Origin: Amaurobius ferox
Lineage: Eukaryota; Arthropoda; Arachnida; Araneae; Amaurobiidae
Reading direction: 5' to 3'
DNA: 64,000 nucleotides
Assembly: GCA_951213105.1 (NCBI GenBank)
Contig: OX578135.1
Span: 162,843,250 to 162,907,249 of the forward strand
The position numbers were made by a program, and so were the translations under genes. The notes under the pieces were generated by a model. It was not told where the DNA came from, searched no databases, and worked only from the letters and a program-made list of their open reading frames with translations. Of the stretch, positions 11,303-23,327 are shown in pieces. Numbering within the stretch: position 1 is the stretch's first letter; every line of letters starts with the position of its first letter.

Positions 11303-12759
11303 CTAGCCGCCTTTGGCGACCAGCCTGTTCGCTACCCTTGAAAATTCTAACCGTGGCAAATTCTGATCGTTGCAAACTCGCTGGCGCGACCTACCAGAAA
11401 GGTGTTGTTGTTGTTGTTGAGACCCAGACCGTCCGACCTACCAGAAAGGTGTAAGGTAACTGTTTGGACGGCCGGGAAGTGCCACCCAATTTAGACCGGA
11501 ACTCAGTGGGGGAGGCATCCACAGAGACCGTACACTCCTTCCCCTACCACCAACCTCTCGGAAGGACTTACGGTCCCACATGTATAACGTGATCGTACTC
11601 CACTGGGATACTGCGCCTTCGCGACAATCTCCATAACTTTCTTTTTATTCACCCAATTTAGACCGGGACCCAGTGGGGGAGGCATCCACAGGGACCGTAC
11701 CATCCTTCCCCTACCAACAACCTCTCGGAACGTCTTACGGACCCACATGTTTAATGTGATCGTACACCGCCTGAACACGGAGGCAGTTTAGCACTGGCGG
11801 GAATCGAACCCGGGCCTACCGAGTGCATTTCCCGTGTGCTAACTTCCCGCGCGCTAATTTAAATTTTATAATGACCATATGCTAAGTTCTAATTCCATCA
11901 TCCTCATTCCATCATTTAAAATATCCATAAATTAAAACGTTCCATCAATCATCAATATCGTTCCACAAATACATAAATATAATAATTTCAAATACATCAC
12001 CACAATTCAATCCACCATAATGCAATCATTTAAATTATTTTAAATATCCATTTAAAATATCCATAAATTAAAATATCCAATTAAAATATCATATAAATAT
12101 AATCATTTCACCCGTTGCATACAACACATATCTTAATTCATTTAAAACCGGAAGGGCGGTCTCCATGGAGACGGGGAGAAAATTCAACGGGTGAAAACGC
12201 GGTTCGCCGAGAAATTGGAAATCCTTAGGTCATTAAAATCGCGATCCTGTGAATATTTATAATTATTTCTTGACCAGATTGGACTTGTAAGAATGCCAGA
12301 TATTTGACCTTTCTAAAAATGTAAATTATTAGTCGAAATTCTGAGTACTTTTTACTATGCGAGAATTTAAAAACCAAAAATCGTTTTTTTGAGTCAAAAG
12401 TGACTTTTGCTTTAAAATCATAAAAAAATATTAGAATTTATGTCTAAGATTTGAAATTGATATATTTTTACTCGAAATTCTCTGCTCTTTCTGATGGTGT
12501 GATTTGTTTTTTTCTACAATGTCTGGATCGAGGAAGAAAAGGGGCAAAAAGGTCAAAAAAAGGGTCGAAATCGCATAAAACATTAAATAACAAAAAAAAT
12601 AATTAAAATTTTAAAAATCGGTTTTCACGTGTCCCCTACCCACCCTCCCGGGTCTCCGATTGCCAAATTTCGTAGCTCTCCGACGCGCGGTCGCTGAACG
12701 TATAGTGTATAAGACAGACAGACAGACGCACAGACAGACATTGCCTTTTATTATATAGA
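11303..12759 (-). mobile_element. Non-autonomous Helitron-like unit 2
   Basis: This unit is a diverged duplicate of unit 1. On the minus strand it starts near 12759 with TCTATATAATAAAAGGCAAT and a GTCT/GACA microsatellite. It ends at 11303 with the same hairpin and CTAG followed by T. The 5' flanks of the two units (10860-11230 and 12280-12690) align nearly base for base, including ACATTAAATAACAAAAAAAA. The SINE array in the middle has two bodies instead of three. Head-to-tail arrangement is typical of rolling-circle elements. There is no coding capacity. Confidence 0.55.
11395..11860 (-). repeat. SINE array in Helitron unit 2 with complete tail hairpin
   Basis: Two SINE bodies, the first internally deleted, lie in minus orientation. 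A tRNA-like head with box B is at about 11793-11858. The full 3' tail structure is at 11427-11473 and is followed on the minus strand by a CAA-repeat tail (plus-strand GTT repeats at 11402-11419). The tail has outer arms GACCGTCC/GGACGGCC and inner arms ACCT/AGGT. Confidence 0.75.
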
Positions 12760-13042
12760 AGAAGATGGAAATTGTAATAATATATATATATTTTCAAATA
12801 TGTTCAAATTGTTGGAAAAGCTATTCAATGCTTCAGTTGATTAATTTTCAGAAAATTATTCACTGCTTTAATTGTGATTTTTTTTATTAATATCTCGAGA
12901 GCCCCTGATCCTATAAAAACTCGAAATATGGATTGAATTTTAAATGTCTATTTCAAGTCTATACTGAAAATTTCATTAAACTTCTCCTGTGATGCTGAAA
13001 CAAATACAAACACATATACAGACAGATTTTTATTTATATAGA
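12760..13042 (-). mobile_element. Helitron-like 5' end fragment
   Basis: On the minus strand a second Helitron-like 5' end, A|TCTATATAAATAAAAATC followed by CTGTCTG, starts at 13042. It shares its start with the candidate at 32899. The fragment runs about 280 bp to the 5' end of unit 2. Its 3' end is missing or shared. Confidence 0.35.
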
Positions 13043-15845
13043 TTTCAATCTCATTAAACACTTGACCTCTTTAATCCCATTAATTCCTAGCAGAGATCAC
13101 TAATCACAGACATAACTCTAGTTTAACAGTGTTTTGAATAGACTGATGTAACATAAATAGTAAACACTTGGCTAAAATATTACTAATGAGGAGTGTATGG
13201 TAATCGTAGTTCAAATAATTATATTTGAAAATATTAGTTTGTAAAAAAAATAAAAAAAATAAACTTGCAATAATTTATCATATAGGAAAAAGAGCGCACT
13301 AATAAATAATTTTCCAGTCTTCTACTTTCTCTTAGGAGAGGTGAAAGGAGATGCTTTTACTTCTTTCTTTTCTGATTTTGATCTTGTTAATAAAATTCGT
13401 ATTTTTTTTAAGTGTGTGGGTGGTGGGGGGGAGGCAATAACAATCTCTAATATTTTGATAATATGCCTTACAGTTAAAGGTTGCGGCCTCATCGTCAGCC
13501 CGGTTTCCTTTTGTATTTCGAATCGGAGATTCAGTCGAAAATTACGAGTTTTAAGGGGTCCTTAAGAACAAAATGTGTTCAACAAAATGAGTTTCTTGAG
13601 GAATTTTTGACTGAATGAACTAACTCTGTGTATGTCTGTTTCTTCTATAGTGAGAAATCAAAGCATCGGACAGCGGTGAAATTTGCTACATAGGTTCTTT
13701 CTTACTTCATCATGTGCATCTCGTCAAGATTTTTTTAAAAATTCGTATTAATATTTTAAAAGTAATTAAATTTTAAAGTTGAAAATCCCATTTTCCGTCA
13801 TTTTGTCAAATCTAATCTATTCTTTTCTTCGCAAAGGATAATTCACAAGCAGGTGCTTTGATTAAATTGCAGATCCTTTATTTCCGCTGAAAACAGCTGG
13901 TGACACACTAAGTGTATTTATTTTTGGGATTTTCTAAATTTACGAATTCTAAAGATTTCGTCCTAATTTTTTCAATTTGGTATTATATTATCATTATGAG
14001 TATAGGGTTAAAGTTTTATTAAAATTGGATGAAAATTCATTGAGATAGCAATAATTGTTTGAATATTGCTTCTGAATTAAAGGAATTTTTTTGCACCATC
14101 AAGTATTTTCATTTATTTGTGTCGCAACTCACGAGAATGATTTTGGTTCAAAATAGGCAATTGTGTTGTATAATTTGTGGGGTTGTTTGCAATTTTGTAT
14201 CTGGCGTTGGCTGGTATTTAAGATGAGTAGTCGTGGCTAGCGTAGCCGTGTGTGCGTCTACGCAATATTTTATTTTACTTTGTTATAAACAGGTGTATTA
14301 TTAAAGCGTTCCTTAGCTTCCGAGAATTTGCCGTGAGTTCCGGTGTAATTCTCGTGAGAGATTTGCATCAAAATCCATGAGCAACGCTGAGTACACTTGA
14401 TTGAATGAGTAATGAATATTTTGTATAAAATTGTTTTGGCATTTATCATAAAATTCAGTTAAATAATCAAACATAACTTAATACGTATAATTTTTATAAT
14501 AAAATTATTTTTCAATAAAATTTGAGGGGAAATATTTGATCTGGATGCCATAAATATCCCATTTCGCTCTGGGCCCCTACCCTATGCTTATTGTTAAGCT
14601 TATAAACATTGCTTAACCATGCTTAATACTGAGAAACAGTATCATTCTTCTGTTAACAAATCCTGGGCTCACTATCACCATAATGTACTTGTTTTTCCGG
14701 AATAACTCAAGAACCTGTGTAACTAAAAATACCATATTAGTGTACCTGCTGTTTTCAGTAGTATATTTTAAGTTTTTGATTTTTAACCTTAACATCCCAA
14801 TCTGTCATAAGCGCCATAGTAATCGTTTTAGGAAAATAACTCTTGAACCGGGGCAACTAGAAAGTCCAAATTTGGTATTTCATTGTCTTCTATACATTTA
14901 AGTTATATACATTTCAATAAACTTATATACTAAAAGGGTGCTCTTTAATCCCAAGTTTTCTGCTTTTTCTTGTTTCATAATGAACTTACATTAAAAGAAA
15001 CGTATATATTAAATTATGTTTTTATTTATTTTATTTTTTAATTTATATGCAATTTGTATTTATTTACATTTTCCAGTGTCTTAACATGCAACTAGATATC
15101 TTCATTGCTTCTTATATTGTGGATTATATCATTGATTTTAATTTTACATATAACAGCAAAGCCTGCATGCTTTTTTGCCACACCAGTGATAAGCATGCCT
15201 TTTTGCCACACCAGTTTAAGTACACCGCGGCCATGCATAGGAAACAGGAACCGGTGCACATCGACTCCCTGATCTGTTCTTAATAACCACAGACACATGC
15301 CAGCCATACACTCCTCCCATTTAATATTACCATTTCTTATGTGGCTTCCTATCAAGCATACATACTATCCCCTAACATAACGCAAATTATTTAAGCTCCC
15401 CTAAACCCCTAACAAATGAATATATCAAGTTTAATATCTCAAACTTTTTATTAATTTTACATTTCTGGTCATCACCAAGGACATATAGGGATTAACTCTC
15501 TCTTTTCTTTATACATAGGTCTTGCAATTCAGCTATAAACTAAGTCTGCATTAATTGCATTGCTTAAAATATGAATTTTAAGATAAAGCAAAATCTGCCA
15601 TGGTTCCGGTATAATTTTAATCAAAGGTTTGCATCTAAAATTGCGGGCACTGCTGGTTACATTTTTTAGTTGATAATTAACTTAATCTTTTATCAAAATT
15701 AAGCAATGTTTGTTCATGAATTAAGTAAGTCATGATGATATTTCCTAAAAAGAAAATAAAAGTAACATCTTGTTTATACTTAACAATTAAAGAGTTTCTT
15801 TATTTTTTTTTCTGGTTTTGTAAACTAAAATTGTACATTTGGTAA
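13043..15845. other. Non-genic stretch with degraded repeats
   Basis: No gene was recognised. The segment near 13640-13740 resembles 22270-22370 (AGAAATCAAAGCATCGGACA type). Direct repeats containing AATAACTC..GAACC occur near 14700 and 14836. A block at about 14160-14400 with TATTTAAG and ATTATTAAAGCG is reminiscent of a solo LTR, but I could not define its ends. A duplicated TTTTTGCCACACCAGT occurs at about 15170-15215. Confidence 0.4.
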
Positions 15846-17859
15846 TATTTAGGAAAAAGAAAATGAAGGCCTTACAATCTCTGAAAGTGAGATGTCAAGA
15901 AATAAAGAATGTGTCATGGTTTCCTCTGCAAGTTCCAGATGTTCTCAATCCCAAGTAGTTCAGCAAAACATAATACAAGCCAACACTAAATCTGGTAGCA
16001 TGTATCTTGAGTTATAGGACATAAATTCAAAAGTTTCTGATAGCCATCCAATTGCTACAAATACTAAAAATTCGAGTAACAAGCACAGATCAGAGTTCAA
16101 TGCAGAGTGGTTGATAAATTTTCCATGGCTGCAGTATTTGTCAAATGAAAAACCCATACTACTATGCAAATTATGTGCAAAGCATCATAATGGCAATAGC
16201 ACATTTAAAAATTCACCATGGTTTAAAAAAGGATGCATCAGCATTCGCTTAGATAAAATTAAATTGCATAAAAAATTTGAAATGCATAATTTATCAATTG
16301 CAGCTGAAGCTAAAACATTATTAGGCGATTCTCAAAAAGAATTTAATAATGGATCACCTGAGTTTCTAGCAGTTAAAACAGCTATGAAATGTGTTGAATT
16401 TTTAATTAAGTTTTATTTGTCCCACACCAATATATATGAATCATTCATCAATTTCTGCACTGATGAACTTAAAAGTCCAATTTTAGACCCTCTAAGAAAG
16501 GCAAAAAATGCCAATTATACAAGTTACAAAGTCCTCAATGAATTTATAGACTGTATGGCAGCAGAGAAAGAGGAAACGATTCTTGCTGATATTAATAAGA
16601 GTCCATGTTTCTCTATTATGACAGATACATCTGATCTCAACAATAAAAAGCATATGGCTGTAGCCGTTAAGTATTTGGTTGATGGAGAAGCACGAATCTC
16701 TTTTGTCAAAGACTGTCAGCTATCTGATGGCAAAGCTGAAACAATATTTAATGAACTGGAACCAGTAATTAAAAAATGTGGCGGTTTGCAGAAGATGTCG
16801 GGTTTTATCAGCGATGATGCAAGTTCTATAATTAGAAAAAAGGAAGGTGTGACAACAAAACTTCAAAGACAAAATAATAAAATCATAGCAGTTAACTGCA
16901 TGAACCACAGACTTGCACTAGCCACTAAGGATAGTTTTGAAACTTTAAAGAGATTTCACAAAGTCGATGAAATACTTACGAGTACTTATAAATATTATAA
17001 GTATAGTTCAATACGTTCAAATAGTCTGCTATATGCACAAAATTTGTTCAACAAGTGGGGGAAAGTGAAAACTAAAAAGTGCAGGCTTCACTAGATGGCT
17101 ATCTCATAATGAAGCCTTAAATTCTATGAGTTTTTCCAGAGTATAAATTTCTTACGTGATCCAATAACATGCCTAAATTTGACACTACAGAAAAGTGATG
17201 CTGACATCAGCATCATTCAACCAAGCATTCAAACCACTCTTGTAGAACTTAAGAGGTTGAAAAAAAAGCCAGGTGGCACATTTTCTAAAAAATCAGTAGA
17301 ACATGCTCAAAAATTACATATTATTGCCCCAATTCATATATCGGATGGTCCTTTTGAAGCAGATGCTCGACACTTCATAAATATTCTACATGAAAATTTA
17401 TAGAATAGATTAGAAAATGAAAGAATTATTCATCACCTTGCTGTACTCAATTTAGAGAAAATTATAAACGAAACCATCAAAAGCCTCTATGGAAATTCTC
17501 AAATAATGGAATTGGCTGAATATTTCAGCCTGGATGAAGACGAGTTGCTGCAAGAGTGGGATGACTTTAAAACAGTAGTTCCAAATATGAACACTAACAA
17601 ACCCTTATGTATAAAAAAATTATGTACTCTATTAGCAAAATGTGAAATAAGTACTGGGAAAAGGTTTCCATTAATTCAACATCTAATAAGTATAGCCTGT
17701 GTTTTACCAATATCAAATGCTGAAGTCGAAAGAATTTTTTCTCAAATAAAGCTAGTGTTAACATATAACAGAAATAGATTAAAATTTGACAATGTCGATA
17801 AATTAATGATGGTGAAACTTAATAAGGAAATTAATTTTGAGAAAGCAGTAAAAATGTGA
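15846..17859 (+). pseudogene. Decayed hAT transposase
   Basis: The reading frame starts after a plausible acceptor (ATATTTAG|GAAAAAG). It contains a zinc-finger-like segment (LCKLCAKHHNG), an RNase H-like core with MTDTSD and FISDDASS, and a C-terminal hAT dimerisation block (LPISNAEVERIFSQIKLVL..NRNRL). hAT transposases cut and paste DNA with 8-bp target duplications. Lesions are an in-frame TAG at about 16015, a frameshift near 17080 (the next frame reads TRWLSHNEALNS, a family motif) and an in-frame TAG at 17401. The three lesions make it inactive. Terminal inverted repeats were not located. The C-terminal block is the strongest family evidence; the N-terminal assignment is weaker. Confidence 0.8.
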
Positions 17860-18165
17860 AAAGCAATGAAACAGAGATGATTATTCCAGTAATGCTTTAT
17901 TTTTATACCATTAATATACTTTTCTAAAAATAATTATTTTAATGTCTTACATTTTATATAGCATTTTATACTGGTAAAGCATGGGTTTTATTTTAATTAA
18001 CAAATTTTAGAATTTTCTTTTATTTTTGTGTACCCATAAATTTTTGCTCAAAGTATGTTTAGTTTAGATAAAGTAAACATATTGGGTCTTCAATAAATTT
18101 AAATTACTTACATAAGATTGTGTTAATTCTAGTTTTTCTAATAAGTTAATATAATATTACTTTAA

Positions 18166-19984
18166 CCCTTTCGCGACGGTTGGCATGCCCGAGTGCCGGC
18201 TGCGAACTTACATTCAAGGATGGACGGCACGCACTCGTGACGGACAAAACTTTACCCTAGACGGCAAGTGGCACATATCGGTCTTTCTATGTGAAACGTT
18301 TTCATTTGAATTCATTTGTCTACTAGAAGGCGTTAAATGCCCGTGGAAGCAACTTAAATGTATTTTGCAGATGCTTGACCTTGGCACAAGGAGAATCTAA
18401 TGAATTATTTCTCCATTTGGAGTGGTGAAACATGGTTCTGTAAAGTAAACAGACAGAGCACTTCTCGCAGCATCAACAATTTTATAATTGAGTTCCGGGT
18501 CTCCTTTTGATTTTAGCTTTTAATAATTTCGTTGGTGAATTACAGGAATATAACAGAGTATTTTTTCTAGGGGTGGGAGAGGGGGTGGGGGTAAAGGAAT
18601 GTGCGACAGTGAAATGATTAGGTTATTTCGGATAAAAGTATGGCAGGTTTGAGACGTTTCCTTTCTGTGGAAGAATATACGCGTGTGGTAAACGAACCAG
18701 ACAGTAATGAAAACAATGCAGATAGTAAAAATTCGTGGAACAGTGTTATTTCTGATCATGAATCTGAAAATGCAATTGATTCTTTAGATTCTGAGCATAC
18801 TATTATTACAACATCACCAGCTCAGTTGCTGTTTTTTCGAATGATGTTTGGACATGTGATTTGAAAGATCTGAATTCTTTGGAGTTTTTGAACATACCTG
18901 GAATAAATCACAATATCATGCCGCCTAATTTAGATAAGGAACTTGATTTTTTGCATATTTTTTGATGATGAACTAGTAGAATTTATCGTACAAGCAACTA
19001 ATGAGTTTGCAAAGAAAAAATGGGAGAAAAATCTCCTCTCTCCTTCCACATCGAAGACGCCACCTGTTTCAAATGTATTTACACCTGTGACAGGAAACGA
19101 ATTTCGTGTGTTTCTCGCACTAGTAGTTTTGACGAGCATTGTCAGAAAATCAGAAAACCAAATCTTAAAATGTATTTTTCTAAGAATCCAATTATCAGTA
19201 CTCCTTTTTTCAATTCAGTTATGAGTCGCAATCGATTTATAGGAATATTACGTTACCTTCATTTTACTCTTGATAGTAATGCCCAAAAACTAGATAAATT
19301 GAAACCCGTGTTAGATGCAATAGTTTCAAAATTTAAATCTATATACACTCCTAGAAAAAATGTGTTCATTGATGAATCTTTGTTCCCATGGAAAGGAAGG
19401 CTGCGATTTCGTCAATATATCCCCTCGAAAAGGTCCAGATATGGAATAAAAATATATAAATTGTCAGAATCGGAATCAGGCTATATATGGAATTTCCTTG
19501 TGTATACTGGAAAGGTCACGGAATTATCAAGCTCTGATGGTGGGTATGGAGAACGTGTTGTGAAAACAGTTCTAAGTGAACTTTTGGCAAAAGGATATAC
19601 TTTGTATTTGGATAAATTTTTTACCTCTCCTGTACTTGCAAAGTATTTGTTGTCTAAGAATACGCATATATGTGGTACAGTTCTAAAAAATCAGAAGGAC
19701 ATGCCAAAGAATTATCCATCTGTACCTAAAACATATATACACTAAAATTTTTAATATTTTGATAAAAGAAAATTTGTATGAAAAATATACATCAAATAGA
19801 AAATAAGTATTGCCTTTCTTCCTGAAAAAAGTAGAATGCTGTGTTGAACGGGTGATTTTTAGTGAATTTTTTTCGAGAGTTAGGCTTACTGCGAAAAATT
19901 AGCCGTCTTTTGGGAACAGTTCGGAAATAAAGCGCTCCGTTCTTTGGGCCACGGCAGTTTCAGAATGCTGCCGTCCCGAAAGGG
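18166..19984 (+). mobile_element. Internally deleted piggyBac element, copy 1
   Basis: TTAA at 18162-18165 and 19985-19988 flanks a 1,819-bp element. Its ends are CCCTTTCGCGACGG and CCGTCCCGAAAGGG, 13 of 14 bases complementary. TTAA duplication and these termini are the piggyBac hallmark. It carries a truncated transposase and a 240-bp 3' region. It is homologous end to end with the copy at 56.7-58.5 kb and carries the same C-terminal truncation. Confidence 0.9.
18640..19745 (+). pseudogene. Truncated piggyBac transposase, copy 1
   Basis: It begins MAGLRRFLSVEEYTR and continues, over frameshifts, to a DDE_Tnp_1_7 core: FIDESLFPWKGR (first catalytic D), YIPSKRSRYGIKIYKL and LYLDKFFTSPVLAKYLL (second D). 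It stops after VPKTYIH, before the third catalytic D and the C-terminal cysteine-rich domain of piggyBac transposases. Compared with copy 2 it lacks one base near 18818 (GCTCAG against GCTTCAG), differs near 18950 and has an 8-base duplication near 19155. It is non-functional both by frameshift and by truncation. Confidence 0.85.
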
Positions 19985-19988
19985 TTAA

Positions 19989-20625
19989 ATTTTGAAAATT
20001 CATTATTTATTTTTCAATGTATTATCATCATTCATTTTTCTATGTATTGACAATGCAGTTTAAGAAAAAATATTTTCTGTAATTTTTGAATTAGGGAACT
20101 CAAAACTTTTTAAGAAGGATCACTTATGTTTATAACATGTTTTGATTTTGTTTATATAATTTTTTTTTTTTATGAAGAACTTAAAAGTTTTAATTTAAAA
20201 TATAAATTCTTTCAGTTCTGCTTCAACTAAAACTTTTACAATAAACTAATCCTAAAATGATAAACTGCTGGTTATTTACTTGACTAAATAGCTGTGTACA
20301 TTACTAGCCACTTTTTGCCAAAATATTGATACTACCTAAATACTATACTATTTTTTAGCAGCATCAAGCAGTACAATGTACCCTTTTGTTTTAATTTATT
20401 ATTTGCATCACTAATTGTTTTTATATAAATATGTGAAATAGATAAATTATCTGTATCTATATCACGTGTGGGCCACATTATGCAATGCATTCTTTGATTA
20501 AAATTTATAATTGTGCCCTTTTAAAAACATGTGGCTTTTTCATACGGAATGTGTGCTTTTATGATGACAATATGCCCTTTTTTGGAAGTCAGCACCCTGC
20601 CCTTTTGAAATCCTACAATGAAACC
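19989..20625. other. AT-rich non-genic stretch
   Basis: No gene was recognised; it is AT-rich with a short T homopolymer near 20161-20171. Confidence 0.4.
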
Positions 20626-21147
20626 TGGATATTACATATTAAAAGTGAACATGTTTCTCAACAGTTAATATATTTTTTTTTTAATTTAGGGGATTTTTTG
20701 ATAAATTTATTTGAAAAATGTGCAATATCTCAAGAACGGTTGATGCTAGAGTTCTAAAGTTTATGTCAATTGTTTTCTAAGGAAAAATTACATAAGAAAT
20801 GTCTATTTGCGTAACTTTATTAAAGATTTTGATTTTTTGATTAATTTTTTTAAATTTCACTCGAAAATTTAGGGGGGTTCAGAACATTCTATTGTGCTTA
20901 AAAGCAATAGGCTTCCAGTATTCATGGATTGTAATTTTTGTACCAAATTTCATTCAAATCGCTCCATTCGTTCGTGAGATATCGTCTCCACAGACTCACT
21001 GACACACACACACACACACACAGACATCACCTCAAAAATGTTTGATTAGTGATCAGAGATGCTTGAAATGCGCTCTTCCGTCAAAAACTCGAATGCGAAT
21101 TTTCGACCCCGTCACAATACTTTCCTTATATATTATGTATATAAGAA
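20626..21147 (+). repeat. Dispersed repeat family A, copy 2 (5'-truncated)
   Basis: It starts within the family at ACATATTAAAAGTGAACATG and runs through CACTCGAAAATTTAGGGG, a CA microsatellite near 21001-21022 and CGACCCCGTCACAATACTTT. The 3' end is TATATTATGTATATAAG AAAAGT. Confidence 0.75.
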
Positions 21148-21229
21148 AAGTAATATTCTTGGTTATATGTGACTAAAAGCAAAATTGTTGGGCACACATA
21201 AAAGAATGTATTTGGACATCAACAGAATT

Positions 21230-22147
21230 TTTAAAAATCTTATGTGGGCAGCACATGCCTCTCCTTATATAATGCAATGTATTTACTACTTTTACAGGGG
21301 GGGGGGGGGGGAGTTATTCTTATAGTAGATACTTATATTTTTTCCAAGATATTGAATTTTCGTCAAATAGTCGTTATTTTCATTGATTTAGCGTCATTTT
21401 TATCCATTTGGCGAGATTTTCTTTGATTTGGTAACATTTAAAAAAGTCACCAGGTTGGCGACATTCCGCCAAAATCTCGCCAAGCGTTATGAACGGAAAA
21501 ATAATTTATTCTTATAGCAGACAAATGACTATTGGCATTCAAATACAAAAGTATTACTCAAAGTATCTTTTTTCATGAATGGAACGAATTAGGATCCACG
21601 AGAATGATGTCACCAAATTTATCGCATGATATTACATATGAAAAGTGAGCATGTTTCTCAATAGGAAATATTTTTTTTTTATTTTATATAATTTTTTGAT
21701 AATATTTTTGAAAAATGTGCATTACCTCGAGAAAGGTTCATGCTAGCATTCTAAAATTTGTTAATCATTTTCTAATGAAAAATTACATAAGAAATGTCTA
21801 TTTGCATAACTCTTTGTTAGAAGTTTTGATTTCTTGATGATATGTTTCAAAATTTCACTCGAAAATTTAGGGGGGTTCTGAACACTCGATTGTGTATAAA
21901 AACAATAGGCTTACAGTATTCACGGATTGTAATTTCTGTACCAAGTTTCGTTTGAATTGGTTCATTCGTCATCAGTTATCATCTCCACAGACTGACTGGC
22001 ACACACACGTACACAGACATGACTTCAAAAATGTTCGATTCGTGATCAGGGATGCTTGTAACGTGCTCTCCCGTCGAAAACTCGAATTCAAATTTTCGAC
22101 CCCGTCACAATACTTTCCTTATACATTATTGTATATAAGGAAAGTAA
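21230..22147 (+). repeat. Dispersed repeat family A, copy 3 (full length, plus)
   Basis: A near-complete copy runs from the GATGTGGGCAGCACATG-like start to the 3' terminus CCTTATACATTATTGTATAT then AAGGAAAGT. The short ACTTTCCTTATA/TATAAGGAAAGT complementarity between the left part and the right end suggests a non-autonomous DNA element. A G run is at about 21297-21311. It pairs with copy 4 as a large inverted repeat. Confidence 0.8.
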
Positions 22148-22403
22148 AAACAATAGAAGTTAGAAGTTATAACATAGAAATGACATATATAAGAATGATT
22201 ACATTCAATTCATTTAAATTTATCTTTGACCATTTTGATTTAAAAATTTGTTAGCATATTTACATTGTACATAATAAAAGAAGATGTCTATATGTCTGTC
22301 TGTAGCAAGAAATCTAAGCATCGTACGGCCATGAAATTAGGTACACTGTTACTGTATCCGAGAAGGCGCACCTTGGCATTATTTTCTTAATTCAAATTAG
22401 CTT
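22148..22403. other. Spacer between inverted copies of family A
   Basis: About 256 bp separates copies 3 and 4. It includes ATGTCTGTCTGTAGCAAGAA and ATCTAAGCATCGTACGGCC, shared in outline with 13640-13700. Confidence 0.4.
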
Positions 22404-23327
22404 TTACTTTCCTTATGTACAATAATGTATAAGGAAAGTATTGTGACAGGGTCAAAAATTCGAATTCGAGTTTTCAACGGGAGAGCATGTTTCAAGCATT
22501 CCTGATCACGAATCGAACATTTTTAAAGTGATGTCTGTGTGTGTGTGAAAGTATGTGTGTGTCAGTGAGTCTGTGGAGACGATAACTGATGAACGAATGG
22601 ACCGATTCGAACAAAATTTGGTACAAAAATTACAATCCGTGAATACTGGAAGTCTATTGCTTTTATATGCAATCGAATGTTCAGATCCCCCTAAATTTTC
22701 GAGTGAAATTTTGAAAAAATCAAAACCTCTAATAAAGTTACGCAAATAGACAATTCTCATGTAATTTTTTATTAGAAAACAATTGACATAAATTTTAGAA
22801 TGCTAGCATGAACCATTCTCAAGATATTGCACATTTTTCAAAAAAATTATCAAAAAATCATATAAAATTAAAAAAATATTTCCTATTGAGAAATATGTTC
22901 AATTTTCATATGTAATACCATGCGATAAATTTGGTGACATCATTCTCGTGGATCTAGCTCGTTCCATTTATGATAAAGACACTTTGAGTAATACTTTTGT
23001 ATTTGAATGCTAATAGTCATTTATCTGCTATAAGAATAACTCATTTCTTCGTCCATAATGCTTGGCGAGATTCTGGCGACGAATTTGGTGGAATGTCGCC
23101 AACTCGGTAACTTTTTTAAATGTTGCTAAATTAACGAAAAACTCGACAAATGGATAAAAATGATGCTAAATCAATGAAAATGATGACTAATTGACGAAAA
23201 TTCAATATCTTGGAAAGAATATAAATATCTACTATAAAAATAATCTATATTTTCTTTTACTGTAAAAGTATTAAATTCATTGCATTATATAAGGAAAGTC
23301 ATGTGCTGCCCACATCAGATATTTTAG
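22404..23327 (-). repeat. Dispersed repeat family A, copy 4 (full length, minus)
   Basis: This is the reverse complement of copy 3. It starts at 22404 with TACTTTCCTTATGTACAATA and ends with GTCATGTGCTGCCCACATCA at about 23303-23322. It carries the same internal landmarks and a GT microsatellite near 22540-22562. Confidence 0.8.
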
